A stretch of 64,000 nt of DNA, from the NCBI RefSeq assembly GCF_949987535.1, contig NC_080074.1, positions 24,945,268-25,009,267 on the forward strand, in the 5' to 3' direction. The stretch comes from Balaenoptera acutorostrata. Its lineage: Eukaryota; Chordata; Mammalia; Artiodactyla; Balaenopteridae. Positions 1 to 11,229 of the stretch are shown here, piece after piece. Position numbers and translations under genes: made by a program. Each line of letters opens with the position of its first letter. Within the stretch, counting starts at the first letter, position 1. The notes beneath the pieces were generated by a model that was not told where the DNA came from, did no database searches, and worked only from the letters and a program-made list of their open reading frames with translations.

Positions 1-292
1 AAAGATTGCCTATGGAGGCAAAACTTCCTTTAAGAAACTTCTGTGGAAATTAAAATGCTAACTTGAGAGCTATTTGCTTGGTTCCCATGTGAAAATTACT
101 AGCATATACTTTGGAATGATAACATTTGAAATATCTGGGCAAAGGGAAAGATACCACCCCAGGGATTGAGAAAATTAGCAACTGTCATGAATAGAGTGAG
201 ACTGAAGCTATTATCCACATCTTTTAGCCAGAATAAAAATGTCATGACTACCAGAGCAAGAGGACATGATCCTCTGATCTGAACAGACTTAC

Positions 293-421
293 CATCTCTG
301 ATAGGTGAGAACATGTCACCTAAACTACTTTTTCCAGTATCATCAAAGCTGGAGAAATCCTGGGTTTTCCCACTCTCTGTTTCCTTAGATAAAATATCTG
401 TGTTTATGCTTCGAGGCAGAC
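293..421 (-). CDS. NEDD1: NEDD1 coding exon 8 (residues 373-415), phosphorylation-cluster linker
   Basis: Read right to left the exon follows a ...TATAAG acceptor and ends at GATG|GTAAGT, a strong donor. It encodes a Ser/Thr-rich linker that ends GDMFSPIRD. In this numbering serines stand at 377, 397, 405 and 411, the positions reported for mitotic kinases in human NEDD1 (Nek9 at 377, Plk1 at 397, Aurora A at 405, and the proline-directed site at 411). The agreement of all four positions supports both the exon chain and the start codon. Residue 382 is Ile where I recall Thr in human. The last codon is split with the next exon, which is outside the window. Confidence 0.95.
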
Positions 422-1586
422 CTTATAAAAATTGGATATAAAAATAAACATTTTTATTATTTCTCATAATAAATTTATCATGAGAAGCTAGGTTCTAAAA
501 ATGAATACCTTACCTATATCATTGGTAATACTACAACTGTGGGCATCAGGAAAAGAAAGCAGAATATAACAATAGCTCAGTTAAGCACCGTTTTCATGGA
601 ATGAAGGGCTCCTCAAAAGTAAATAACTTATTTACTCAAATAACACCACTTTTTAAATCTACTTTGATAGAACTTTTCTAAATAACTTATGTACTTTTCT
701 TACACAACTTATTTTTGTTAGTGACTGACTCACTGTTAGGATCATCTACCAATGATTAACAAAAAGTCTCTAAGGCATATAGTACAATGCCTACCATATA
801 GCAGTATTCAAGCAACGTTAGTTCCTTTCCCCAGCTTGCAGTGAATGGATCTCTTTTTTCCCCTTTTTATTTTTTTCTTCACTAACAGTGGGAACCTAAC
901 ACTGCTCTCAGCGTTACTGACCTTAAATGACTTCACTAACCTTGGGATAGTTTACTGAGAGGAAGGAAACCAGAATGCCAAACTCATAAAGAATAGTACA
1001 ATAGACAACAATAAAGAGGCATGCAGCAGTTTACTTTCTCTCTCAGTATGTATTGCATGACTTTAGGGCAAGGACGTTATAATAGGAACTCTGCAGGCTC
1101 AGTAACTTTTTGCTCATTTTTGGGTCAAGGACTGAGTTCTAGAGATTCAAGAACTTTGATGAAATCTTGGCATTTGAATTGGTAGCATATTACTGTCTTA
1201 CATTTTTAAAACTGTTTTATTTGCCATCTTGGTCCCAAATGAAAACTGAAAAGCCTGGGATAAAAACAAAGATTAGCTTTGTTCAAAATATTAAAAAATG
1301 TCCAAGCCTGGCTAATGAAATAAACCTAATAACCTCACAGAAAGTTATGACCAAACATCTGTACATCACTGTCACTGAAGGGTGTTTATACCAAGAGTGT
1401 AATCGGTTATAAAGAAGAAATTTCTCTTTTTCTAGGTCCTCAACATGTCTGAATGCATAACTCTAGCCTCTGGAACTTTATGAAATAGAAGCTTGGTATC
1501 ATTTGAAAATAGTGCTAAAGCCTTATTTTTCACTTCTTAAATGGCTGTTTCCTACTGAAAAGGAGCACTAGCAACAAGTCTGCAGA
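422..1586. other. NEDD1 intron, mostly unique sequence
   Basis: AT-rich intron DNA to the right of coding exon 8. I see no exon, RNA gene or clear repeat here. Confidence 0.5.
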
Positions 1587-1599
1587 CAGAGGTTCTTTT

Positions 1600-1960
1600 T
1601 TTTTTTTAATATATTTATTTTTATTTATTTATTTTTGGCTGCATTGGGTCTTCAATGCTGCACGCGGGCTTTCTCTAGTTGTGGCGAGCGGGGGCTACTC
1701 TTCGTTGCGGTGCGCGGGCTTCTCATTGCGGTGGCTTCTCTTCTTGCAGAGCACGGGCTCTAGGCGCGCGGGCTTCAGTAGCTGTGGCACACAAGCTCAG
1801 TAGTTGTGGCTTGTGGGCTCTAGAGCGCAGGCTCAGTAGCTGTGGCACACCAGCTTAGTTGCTTCGCGACATGTGGGATCTTCCCGGACCAGGGATGGAA
1901 CCCACTTCCCTTGCATTGGCAGGCGGATTCTTAACCACTGCACCACCAGGGAAGCCCCTG
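1600..1960 (-). mobile_element. CHR-type SINE, minus orientation
   Basis: A reverse-orientation tRNA-derived SINE: a T/ATTT tail at the left, a body with GGCTCAGTAGTTGTGGC-type repeats, and CCACCAGGGAAGCCC (reverse of the tRNA-like head) at the right. The 13-bp duplication CAGAGGTTCTTTT flanks it at 1587-1599 and 1961-1973. Confidence 0.9.
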
Positions 1961-2089
1961 CAGAGGTTCTTTTCAATAACTAAATTAGGACACCTTCAGT
2001 AGAAGCCATATGAACTTATTTCAAATTTTAAATTTATTTTACACCATGCTTAAAGTAATAACAATAATGATGATCGTAACAACAATATT

Positions 2090-2400
2090 AGCAACACTAT
2101 AATTTATTGAGTGCCTACATGTGCTAGGCCCTTTTGATACATTTTCTTCGATTTTCACAATAACCCCAAATGTTAAATATTACCTATGGAAGAGAAAAAT
2201 GAGAAAAAAGTGTGGTTAAGAAAACTGCCTACTAATAAGAAACTGCTGTATAGCACAGGGAACTCCACTTGGCTGTACAGCAGAAACTAACACAACATTG
2301 TAAAACAACTATACCCCAATAAAAAATTTATATATAAAAAAGAAAACTGCCTAAAGTCATCCAGGTAGGAAGGTGATAGATCTGAGACTGAAGCCTAACA
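2090..2400 (-). mobile_element. MIR SINE, split by a small L1 insertion
   Basis: Diverged MIR in reverse orientation: TTGAGTGCCTACATGTGCTA, then a degenerate middle, resuming after the L1 piece with CTAAAGTCATCCAGGTAGGA. The limits are approximate. Confidence 0.6.
2231..2339 (+). mobile_element. Severely 5'-truncated L1 insertion (109 bp)
   Basis: The L1 3'-terminal segment TGTATAGCACAGGGAACTC through an AATAAAAAA tail is bounded by a perfect 13-bp duplication, AAGAAAACTGCCT, at 2218-2230 and 2340-2352. It sits inside the older MIR. Confidence 0.85.
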
Positions 2401-3876
2401 TACTCTCAGTGTTTCAGAGCAGGAAAAATGTACGTGTGTGTGAGTTGAGAGAGAGAAAATGATGCAGCAAATGTGGCAAAATTTATAAAATGGTGAATCT
2501 GCTAAAGGATATACTAGAACTCAAGAGTTCTTTGTATTATTATTGAAACTTTTCTGTAAGTTTGCAATTACTTCAAAATAAAATCAATAAACAGAAATTT
2601 CTAACTCTTTGTGGGTGCACAGTAAGCATTCATTTTGCCAGAAACTTTGCTAATCAGCCAAGAATTATCATTAATTGGTGGCCCTGCAGACCCAAGTCTT
2701 CCATATCTAATTAATGCTGCCATTGTTACATATAAACTTCCGTATTAAAAACTAAATGAAAGACACTGAGACTTCAGAAAGTTTACAATAAATGAGAGAA
2801 TCTTTATTTTAATTTTTTAAAATTATGAATAAAATTAATAATAATTTTTTTTTACTAACACCAATTTTCCTAATATAGTTAATTCAACATCTTGGCAAAC
2901 ATTACTTCTTCTTTTAAACAGATAGCAATAGTATTAGTTTCTAGGCGTTCTTAAATAAGGACCTTATTATTTTTCTACATAATATATAATGATTTTTATC
3001 TAAGGATGATATAGATATTCAAAGATAATTTATAGTGAATATACTTATTATATATTTTTAAAAAATTCTACACTACCAAGACTAACAAATTAAAGTTCTG
3101 CTTATACTTGGAAATAGTAAACTCATATTGAAAAAGCACCAACAAATATTTGTGTTCAATTTAAATACCAGTCCTGAAAATTCAAAAGACATTAGTACAT
3201 TCATTTCTGGTAAGAATACTTTAGAGACATACTGGTATATCACATGCAGACTTTTAAAAATATGTTGAAAGTTGACAGTATAGCATAACTTCTTAAAATA
3301 AAAACAAAAAGCCTTTCAGGAATTTAGGGAATTACGATCTTTACTGTAGGCAAAGAATATCTTCTACAATAAGTATGGGGAAGCTTATCACCATATTATA
3401 CCTTCACAAAGTCTAAATGGACTCTTCTTTAAGAACTGTTTCATCAATATGATTATCAGAGTAGAAGAAATTACTTAAAAATTTCAACATTTTCATTTAT
3501 TTTTATTTAACAAATGACTAATTTATGGCTTAATATGTGCCAGGTACTATTCAGCACTTAAATATATTCATTTCATCACCTGACTTACTTTCCATTCTGA
3601 AAAATGAAATACAGGAGCCATTAATAGCTTTTTTTTTTTTTAACTAAGAGATCAAATCATAATGAAAGCATCAAAGTTTCATATTCTCTACTGATTAAAG
3701 GCACAATGAAAAGTCATCTAGCCTGTAGCAGTACCTCTGAGAGGGCATTATTCTGTTTTTAAAATATCTTACAACAGAAGTTCAGCTAAATAGAGTAAGT
3801 GAAGTACCTTTCATTAATCTTTTAAAAATTTATAGCTAAAGTTAAATTTTTCACTTTTTCAATTTTCACTATCTAC
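2400..3876. other. NEDD1 intron, AT-rich, no confident element
   Basis: Very AT-rich intronic DNA with short T- and A-runs (for example 3631-3642). Nothing gene-like was seen. Confidence 0.45.
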
Positions 3877-3889
3877 TAATAATTTTACC

Positions 3890-4212
3890 AGGCTTCCCTG
3901 GTGGCGCAGTGGTTGAGAATCTGCCTGCCAATGCAGGGGACACGGGTTCGAGCCCTGGTCTGGGAAGATCCCACATGCCGCAGAGCAACTAGGCCCATGA
4001 GCCACAACTGCTGAGCCTGCGCGTCTGGAGCCTGTGCTCCGCAACAAGAGAGGCCGCGATAGTGAGAGGCCCGCGCACCGCGATGAAGAGTGGCCCCCAC
4101 TTAACGCAACTAGAGAAAGCCCTTGCGCAGAAACGAAGACCCAACACAGCCATAAATGAATGAATGAATGAATGAATAAATAAATAAACCCAAAGTTTAA
4201 AAAAAATAATAA
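3890..4212 (+). mobile_element. CHR SINE, plus orientation
   Basis: Full-length copy beginning AGGCTTCCCTGGTGGCGCAG with a tRNA-like box B (GGGTTCGAGCCC) and an AATG/AATA tandem tail. The 13-bp duplication TAATAATTTTACC is at 3877-3889 and 4213-4225. It is antisense to NEDD1 and lies 124 bp from coding exon 7. Confidence 0.93.
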
Positions 4213-4336
4213 TAATAATTTTACCTAAATACGCAAGTGAATTTAAGTTCTAGGTTCTTAAAGAAAGTGATAATGATATCCATTTGGGGAGGAGACAGGA
4301 TGGGAACTCCAAATACTATCTATAAGCAACATTTAC

Positions 4337-4532
4337 CTGCTTTGTCTTGAACAGCAACTGTTCCTTTCCCCACAACTGCTGTCGTGGGCTGTGGCAGAAC
4401 TGTGGCAATGGAAGTGGTAGCTGCTTCTCTGACAACTCCAGAATTCTGGGCTCCTCCACTAGCAGCGCTCACATTAACAGTACGTTTGTTCACAGCTGTG
4501 GGCTTATTTGAACAGCCTTTATTTAAACCTGA
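4337..4532 (-). CDS. NEDD1: NEDD1 coding exon 7 (residues 308-372), low-complexity linker after the propeller
   Basis: The acceptor is CCGTTTCAG and the donor GCAG|GTAAAT. The 196-nt exon enters in phase 0 and leaves one base of codon 373. The product begins SGLNKGCSNKP and continues as a Ser/Ala/Thr/Val-rich stretch without domain signatures, matching the linker between the WD40 propeller and the C-terminal region of human NEDD1. It is the least conserved exon against my memory of the human protein (several Ala/Val/Thr exchanges), as expected for a disordered linker. Confidence 0.94.
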
Positions 4533-4921
4533 CTGAAACGGAAGGGAATATTTAAAAGCTCAGGTTTCTAATGCTCCATAAGAGACATTAATATTTTATA
4601 AATCCCTATTAGTTTAAAAAATATTGTTTTTCCCTTAGAAATCTTAAGCTCGCTGGTGGATGTGAGAGTTTCCCTCTGAACCATAAAAGCCTTTTAATAT
4701 TTTTGAAGAGAGAGAAATGTGAAAAGCACACACACAAAAAAAAAAAGTTTTAAAACTAAGTATCAGATGGATTTGTACTAAAATTATTTACAATGCTTTG
4801 ATATAAAAATGATTATGAAGCAAAACTACACTGTGTTTAATTGATAACATATGATTTCTATATTCTGAACTAGATTTATTTAGTAAAATCAAAAATGCTG
4901 AAAAGAAAGAAAATATCTTAC

Positions 4922-5123
4922 CTTAGAAAGGACAGTGGAGTACTGAAATGCTATACATTGCACAGATGTCTTATGTGCACTGATGGTTTTAACTGGTGAT
5001 TTCAACATCCTTAAATCATATTGGTATACTTTCCCGCGGGAAGATCCAATAGCCAAAGCGGCTCCATCAGGCATGAAATCTACCGCAGTTAGAGGAGCGT
5101 CAGCCACTAAAGTTTTCACTAGC
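4922..5123 (-). CDS. NEDD1: NEDD1 coding exon 6 (residues 240-307), WD40 repeats
   Basis: The acceptor is TCCAAAG and the donor TCTAAG|GTAAGA. The exon completes codon 240 and encodes LVKTLVADAPLTAVDFMPDG, then a blade with GSSRGKVYQYDLR (YD at 275-276) and the start of the closing strand, SAHKTSVQCIAFQ. It forms the last blades of the propeller that localises NEDD1 to centrosomes. It is separated from the next exon by only 389 bp, the shortest intron in the window. Confidence 0.96.
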
Positions 5124-5169
5124 CTTTGGAAAGGAGAGCAAAGTATATGTAGATATGTGAATGTATACA

Positions 5170-6038
5170 TATAAGCTTACACGACATATAAATAACTGTA
5201 AACCAAAACCAAAGTTACTTAGATTTCGGCAAAGTTACTTAGAATACCCATCTCAAATATTTGTTTAAAGCAGAAATGTAGAATTAGACCTGGAGACATT
5301 TCTACTACAATGGCATGTAAAGGAACTGCTAAGCACTCCATCCTATCTTTCTATTGGCTTCCAATAGATACAATACATTCTATATCTTCTAGAAACAGGA
5401 CCTATCTCTTTGAGTAATTATTATTTTGGCAGTGAACGTGATAGAATTCCTGCAAGTTACTCCACAAATAAGGGCTCTATAGCCTCAGGGTTAAGGAGGC
5501 TCTAAGTATCCCCTTTCCATTTAGTGACTTGCTTAGGCCTCAAGAGGATTATGACCTTTGACAAGGAAGCAGCTGCTACTTGGCTCTTGGTTATGCATCT
5601 CTTGACCCAAAAGCTAACAGGATTCATGAGGCTTAATCCTCCCAGAAGCTAATACAGAAGTATGGATACTGATCTGCTGAAGCTGAACTCCTTGCTGGAG
5701 TGTCGGGTATACGAGAGGAATGGTTTACTGTTAGGGTTCTCAGTAAATTAGTTCAAAAAGAAAATAATAAAAAAAAAAGAAAAGAGAAGCGTAAAATAAG
5801 TAACAGTAAACTTTAAAAAGAGGCTCACAGTAGGTCCTTCCCTAGCAGTAATATTATAATAATGCCACTTCCTTTCACATGATCATTAGATATTGTTAGG
5901 TGTCTTGAATACACCTCTTGCAGTCTCGCAGTTTTTTTTGTTTTTTAAGTTAACCAAGCACACTTATAACTGTAAGAAGAACAAGAAGGCATAACAGACC
6001 TGGATACTTAGAGAATTATGTACCCTTTAGCTCTATAT
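5170..6038. other. NEDD1 intron, unclassified sequence
   Basis: The 5300-5760 part is less AT-rich and may be an old degenerate element, but I cannot name it. No exon was seen. Confidence 0.35.
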
Positions 6039-6215
6039 CAGTGGTTCTCAACTGGGGGTAATTTTACTACTTTTAATTTGGGGAGTACTACTGACATCGA
6101 GTAAGTAGAGGCCAGGGATGCTGCTGAATATCCTACAGTGCTCAGGACAGCTCCCCACAACCAAGAATTATCCAGCCCAAAACGTCAACAGTTTAGAAAC
6201 CCTGCTCTAGATAAT
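6039..6215 (+). mobile_element. MER5-like hAT DNA transposon relic
   Basis: Begins TCAGTGGTTCTCAACTGGGG and ends near GTTTAGAAACCCTG, with the internal GGCCAGGGATGCTGCTGAA and AGAATTATCCAGCCCAAAA of MER5A/B-type elements. Confidence 0.8.
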
Positions 6216-6369
6216 GAATTCATTTTAAAGCAAATTAATCGTATTGTTTTAAAAATATACAAATTTAGTTGTATTCTGAAAAAGAGTAATATGCATGCAT
6301 GCTAAAATAAAGATGTGAAATCATTAACATGCTACCCCTCAACATTCATCATCCAGAAGTACTCTAAAG

Positions 6370-6555
6370 CAGGGGTCCCCAATCCCCGGGCTGCACACAG
6401 CAGGAGGTGAGCGGCCTGAGGGCGAGCGAGCAAAGCTTCATCTGCTGCTCTGCGCTCGCACTACGGCCTGAGCCATCCTCCCAACCCCCCACCCCACCCC
6501 ACCCCACCCCGTCCACGAAACCGGCCCCTGGTGCCAAAAAGGTTGGGGGCCGCTG
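6370..6555 (+). mobile_element. Non-autonomous hAT element with 8-bp duplication
   Basis: Terminal inverted repeats CAGGGGTCCCCAA at the left and TTGGGGGCCGCTG at the right, flanked by CTCTAAAG at 6362-6369 and 6556-6563, the 8-bp duplication expected for hAT. It includes an internal (CCCCA)n tract at 6485-6510. Confidence 0.85.
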
Positions 6556-6748
6556 CTCTAAAGAACACCCACGTCTCATCTAGTCTTTTCTGCATGGGAA
6601 AAAAAAAGAAAATTCTACCTTATTAGATAACAAATACACAAACTTTACATCTTCTAACATTAATCAGAGGTCTATACAAATCACAAATATGGCTGCTAAT
6701 GAAAGAATTATTTGTTACTAAATTAAGAAATGAGCATGTTATACTTAC

Positions 6749-6978
6749 TTCTTACTTGAAGTGTCATAGAGAATGATTCTTTTATCCAAGCCTATGGTTA
6801 CAAATAGCAATTCATTGACAGGAGAAAAACAGATGCCTGAACCTGGAGCTTTATGTGTACCGTCAAAGTTGTGGTACGGGCTCTGACTATTCACGTCCCA
6901 GAGAGTTACTATTCCATTATCCGAAACACTGCCCAGTAGCGATTTCTTAAACAAGGAATACTTCAAGTGCCGAACAGA
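6749..6978 (-). CDS. NEDD1: NEDD1 coding exon 5 (residues 164-239), WD40 repeats
   Basis: The acceptor is TTTTCGTAG and the donor AAGAA|GTAAGT, the exon leaving two bases of codon 240. It encodes SVRHLKYSLFKKSLLGSVSD, a blade ending in TLWDVN (W190, D191), and a second blade ending in ILYDTS (Y234, D235). The inter-blade loop reads FDGTHKAPGSG (201-211); I recall FDSVHKAPASG in human, so the exchanges at 203, 204 and 209 may be lineage-specific. No stop or shift is present. Confidence 0.96.
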
Positions 6979-8689
6979 CTACGAAAATAAAAATAAGTTT
7001 TACGGAATTGTAAGCATACATAAGAACATTTTATATAAAGTATAAATATGGCCAACCACATTATTCACAAGGGATTTAGAACGTCTCTGGTTTATAGCAT
7101 AACACGTTTCAATCATGACAACCATAAAATCATTTAGTGGGCTATAAGATGACCCTAAGACATCTTAAATCTAGTAACTGAATATTTGTCATGATTTTAT
7201 TATGTTGGAGTAGAGTTACCTCAGTCACCTCTTTTTCAGAAGAAAAATACAATATATTGAGGTAAACTACATTAATTCATCAGGATTAGAACATTCCACT
7301 TAAATAAAAGGCCCAGTCACAGTCAAATCATGAATAAGTATAAGGGAACACTGGTAGAGAATAAGCAATAATATTTTGCATTTGTTTTCAATATATATTT
7401 TTGATATCTGGATACGTTTGTTTGATGTGCTGGCAATTCAACACTTGAAGCACAATAAAAAATTAACTAAAATACAAAGGGGGAACTGGCAACACTCTAG
7501 ACTGGGGATGGACTATATACCCATTCTTTCAAAAGCTTTGGCCTGAGGGCAACGCGAGCCTTTCTCTAAAACACTCATCTCTAGAGGCAGTGGAGACATT
7601 CTTTCTAGTTTCTGCTGGATAAGAATATACAAAGATCCAGCTTGAGTAAACAGGTCTTAGATTAAAATTGGATGAATTTTATCTACTTTTACTAAAATGT
7701 TGCTTTCAAACTTGACTGATATTATCATTTATTGTGCTGAGAATTAAGTATTTTACATTTAAGCTATTTTTTCCCCCACACAGAAATAGCAATATAAGTA
7801 TAGAAATGAATATTAAGTAGAATCCACAAGAGTGGGAAACTAGCTATAAGACACCTTCAAACAGTTTATAGTCCAGAGTCAAGCAATGAATCACGTTCTA
7901 GATGGCAGGTATCAACTACACATATAGGTCCCAGATAAAACTGCCACAGAACAAAAAGTCAAATCTGAGGGCTTTTTGTTTGTTCTATCTAATCTATCAC
8001 ACTCCAAAAAGATTTAAAACCACTAGCTTTTATATATTAAAAAACTCATATTCTACTTCTAAGATGTTTCAAAATATTAAGTATTAGTCCTCAACAACGA
8101 AAAAATATTTAGGAATAACATAACACAAATTCTGTCTAAGGAAACAAGAGTATTTGTAACCTGACACCTAAGGTAAGATATTACTACGGCCAACCATTAA
8201 ATTTGGCTCTTCATTTTCATATGGCTAAAGTACAAACAAAATTTTGGTTTATACTTTCCATTTTTGTTGAGGAAAAACATATCCATTTGAATAGACAAAT
8301 CTTTCCTCTGGTCTACACTCAAGAAAAAATAAACTACATGGACCTTGACTATATAAAAGATATAGAGAGCCTTAGTGAATTATCATGTCTGCAGAGTCAC
8401 ATATCAACCTACCTAAACATAAGCAAACTATTAATTTGTAAAAGATTTCTGTAGCATTTTAGAGTTCATATAGTTATAGTCCTTCACATAATCTAAATTT
8501 GGATAAAATGCACAAGCAGAACATTAAAAACAAAACACCACCATAAAACCATAGACCTTCTAGATTCTCAAAGTTCATAAAGTTCAACCTCTTAGGCACA
8601 GTAGTAATTTGCTAAAACACCCTTAAAATCTGGGCCATCCGGAATCTGCTTGAATACAGCAGGGAACAAGGAGCTTACCGTTTTATATA
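6979..8689. other. NEDD1 long intron, unique part
   Basis: AT-rich sequence. Open frames of 61 and 83 codons at about 7.9 and 8.2 kb have no recognisable product. No repeat could be named. Confidence 0.45.
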
Positions 8690-9502
8690 CAGTAGTCCCT
8701 ACCTTGTCCACAACTTCACTTTCCATGGTTTCAGGTGCGTACCGTGGTCAACCACAGTCCAAAAATATTAAATGGAAAATTCCAGCAATAAACAATTCAA
8801 AAAGATTAAATTGAGCACTAAGTAGCATGATGAAATCTCACTCCAGCCCGCCAGGATGTGAATCATCCCTTTGTCCAGGGTATCCTGCCCATTAGTCACT
8901 TAGTAGGCATCTCAGCCCTCAAATCAACTGTCAAGGTATTGCAGTGCTGTGCAAAAGTAACCCTTATTTTACTTAATAATGGCTCCAAAGTGCAACACTA
9001 ATGATATTGGCAATTCAGATATGCCAAAGAGAAGCTGGGTGAAGTGCTTCCATTAAGTGAAAAGATAAAAGTTCTCAACTTAATCATAATAAGGAAAGAA
9101 CAAAAACTATGGTAAGAATGAATCTTCTATCCATGAAATTATGAGGAAGGATAAAGAAATTAGTGCTAGTTTTGCTGCGCACCTCAAACTGTGAGTTACA
9201 GCCACAGTGTGTGATAAATGCTTAGTTAGGATGGAAATGGCATTAAATTTGTAGAGTAAGATATTTTGAGAGAGAAAGAGAGGCCACATTCACTAAACTT
9301 TTATTACAGTATATTGTTAAAATTGTTCTATTTCATTATTGTTGTTAATCTCTTACTGTGCCTAATTTATAAATTAAATTTTATTATAGGTATGCATGTG
9401 TAGAAAAGCACATAGTATACACAGGGTTCGGTACTAACTGCAGTTTCAGGCATCCACTGGGGGTCTTGGAACGCACTGCCCACACATAAGGAGGGACCAC
9501 TG
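8690..9502 (+). mobile_element. Tigger-group (Tc1/mariner) DNA transposon, internally deleted
   Basis: Starts CAGTAGTCCCTACC and ends GGAGGGACCACTG, imperfect inverted repeats at TA sites (8688-8689, 9503-9504). The interior still shows the start of a Tigger transposase region (AATGGCTCCAAAGTGCAACA, ATATGCCAAAGAGAAGC) but is full of stops and deleted. It resembles Tigger2/MER2. Confidence 0.85.
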
Positions 9503-9649
9503 TAAAACTTAATAAATAATTAAAAATGAATTTCTTAAGTCAAAACCTAAATTCCATATATTGCCTCAAATTCTGTGGACCTATATGGCAACTCATTTAG
9601 AAAAGAAAAACAAGACTAAAGATAACCATAAATCTTCCTCTCAGATAAA

Positions 9650-9835
9650 CCTGCGTTCAAGTAGAGCCAAACTCTGTATGACTGGGGTAAAAAACTTCTT
9701 ACGTTCTCCAAGCCTCAGTGTTCTCGTGTACAACAAAGAAAACACTTTTGTTTGCCTGTCAAGGTTACTTTAAGGATTAAATAGCAATTCTGCAAAAAGC
9801 CAGGTACATAGTAGGCATTGCTACTATTCTCACAG
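9650..9835 (+). mobile_element. MIR SINE
   Basis: Diverged MIR: a CTCCAAGCCTCAGTGTTCTC core, then TTAAGGATTAAATAGCAA and GCCAGGTACATAGTAGGCA. Confidence 0.6.
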
Positions 9836-10199
9836 GTTCATGACTCACACATTCATTCATGTACCATACATTTGAGCATCTTTTACATACAAGTTTTTAA
9901 AAGACCCTTAAGTAGCCACACTGGTTTCTGTCAATAACTCACCTCTATCTCTTTGATAACAGACCTTTATTTCTGAACTTTCTACATCTATTAAATCATC
10001 ATCTATTTAGAATATCAAGAGAATATCTAATGATCCTGGATAAATGAAATATTAATCTAAATTATATTTAAAATAAGTATTAACTCATTTTAGTGTCAAC
10101 AGCATTTATTAAGTCCCTATCTTTTTCCCTATTCAAGATACTTCTAGGAAAAATAACAGCCAGCTTATAGGTCATAATTTGCTGACCCCTGCTATAAAT

Positions 10200-10900
10200 A
10201 TTTGGAAATGTTTTTTTTTTAAAAATCACAAAAAGGAAAAAAAAAAACCATCCATAATCCTACCACCTAGAGAAAAACTGGTTAATAATTTGGAAGATAT
10301 TCTTTAAGTATTTTTCTGTGTATATGTATGTTTGCGTTTGAGTAAAGTACCAACAGCAAACTTGGGACCATACTTTATTATTATAAAGTTAGCTGTGTTA
10401 TTAATATCTTCTACTACATGATTTTAATAGCTGGATAATATATGAATGCATGAGTATATCAATTTGTCTAAATAATCTAATGATGGACACTTAGGTTATT
10501 TCCAATTTCCAAGTACCCTGACTACTATTATTTTTCAAAATTGCTACTTTATAAAAGAATTTGTATTTTATTGTTGTTCACGCTTTAAAGGTGCTCGGTT
10601 GAAAAATGCTAAGTGACCATTTATCTTCCTTCTTTTGTGAACTGCCCATTAATCTACTTTGCTTATTTTCTATTGGGCTATTAAGATTTTTAAAATACTA
10701 ATTTGCAATTGATCTTAATATAATAAGGACATTAATGCTCTCATAGACATAAATATTTTCCCCATTTTCTTTTCAACTTTGTTGAATTTTATTGTCTTGC
10801 TTTTTGTCAGATTTTCGATTTTTATGTACTTAAATACATCAAACTTGTCCCATGACTTATGACGTTGTTCCTACACTTAGAAAAGTCTCCCCTTCACAGA
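10200..10900 (-). mobile_element. Old L1 3' UTR fragment, minus orientation
   Basis: Contains the reverse of the ancient L1M 3' region, for example ATAGCTGGATAATATATGAA and GGTTATTTCCAATTTCC. It is strongly decayed and the limits are approximate. Confidence 0.6.
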
Positions 10901-10939
10901 GATAGGAATGTACATTCACGTTCTTATAGCTTTATAGTC

Positions 10940-11015
10940 TCTGATACATATATGACTATATATGTATATATGCATGTACATATACAAACATACATACATA
11001 TACACACTCATAAAT
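10940..11015. repeat. TATA/TACA-rich simple repeat
   Basis: Imperfect alternating ATATGTATATATGCATGT and ACATACATACATATACAC tracts. No other function was seen. Confidence 0.7.
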
Positions 11016-11039
11016 ATACTGTATCCGTTCAACTCCATT

Positions 11040-11220
11040 CCTCCCTCTTCTTCATTCCCAGTGTCTTATTTCAAGCGCCAATCATCTGTCACCTGAGCTA
11101 CTGCCCATTTCCATTCTCAATGGCTTGCTATCCATCCTTCACACTATTGCAGCAATAACCTCTTCAAAACTGGAAATCTGAACGTAAATCTGCCTTGCTT
11201 AAAGTCCCTGTAACTGGAGG
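11040..11220 (+). mobile_element. L2 LINE fragment
   Basis: Degenerate L2 ORF2-end to 3' UTR motifs such as TCAAGCGCCAATCATCTGTC and TCAATGGCTTGCTATCC. Confidence 0.45.
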
Positions 11221-11229
11221 ACTCTGAGA

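Noticed and set aside
3890..4212. tRNA gene suggested by box A/box B-like sequence at SINE heads
   Set aside because: The tRNA-like part belongs to the SINE promoter and lacks a complete cloverleaf.
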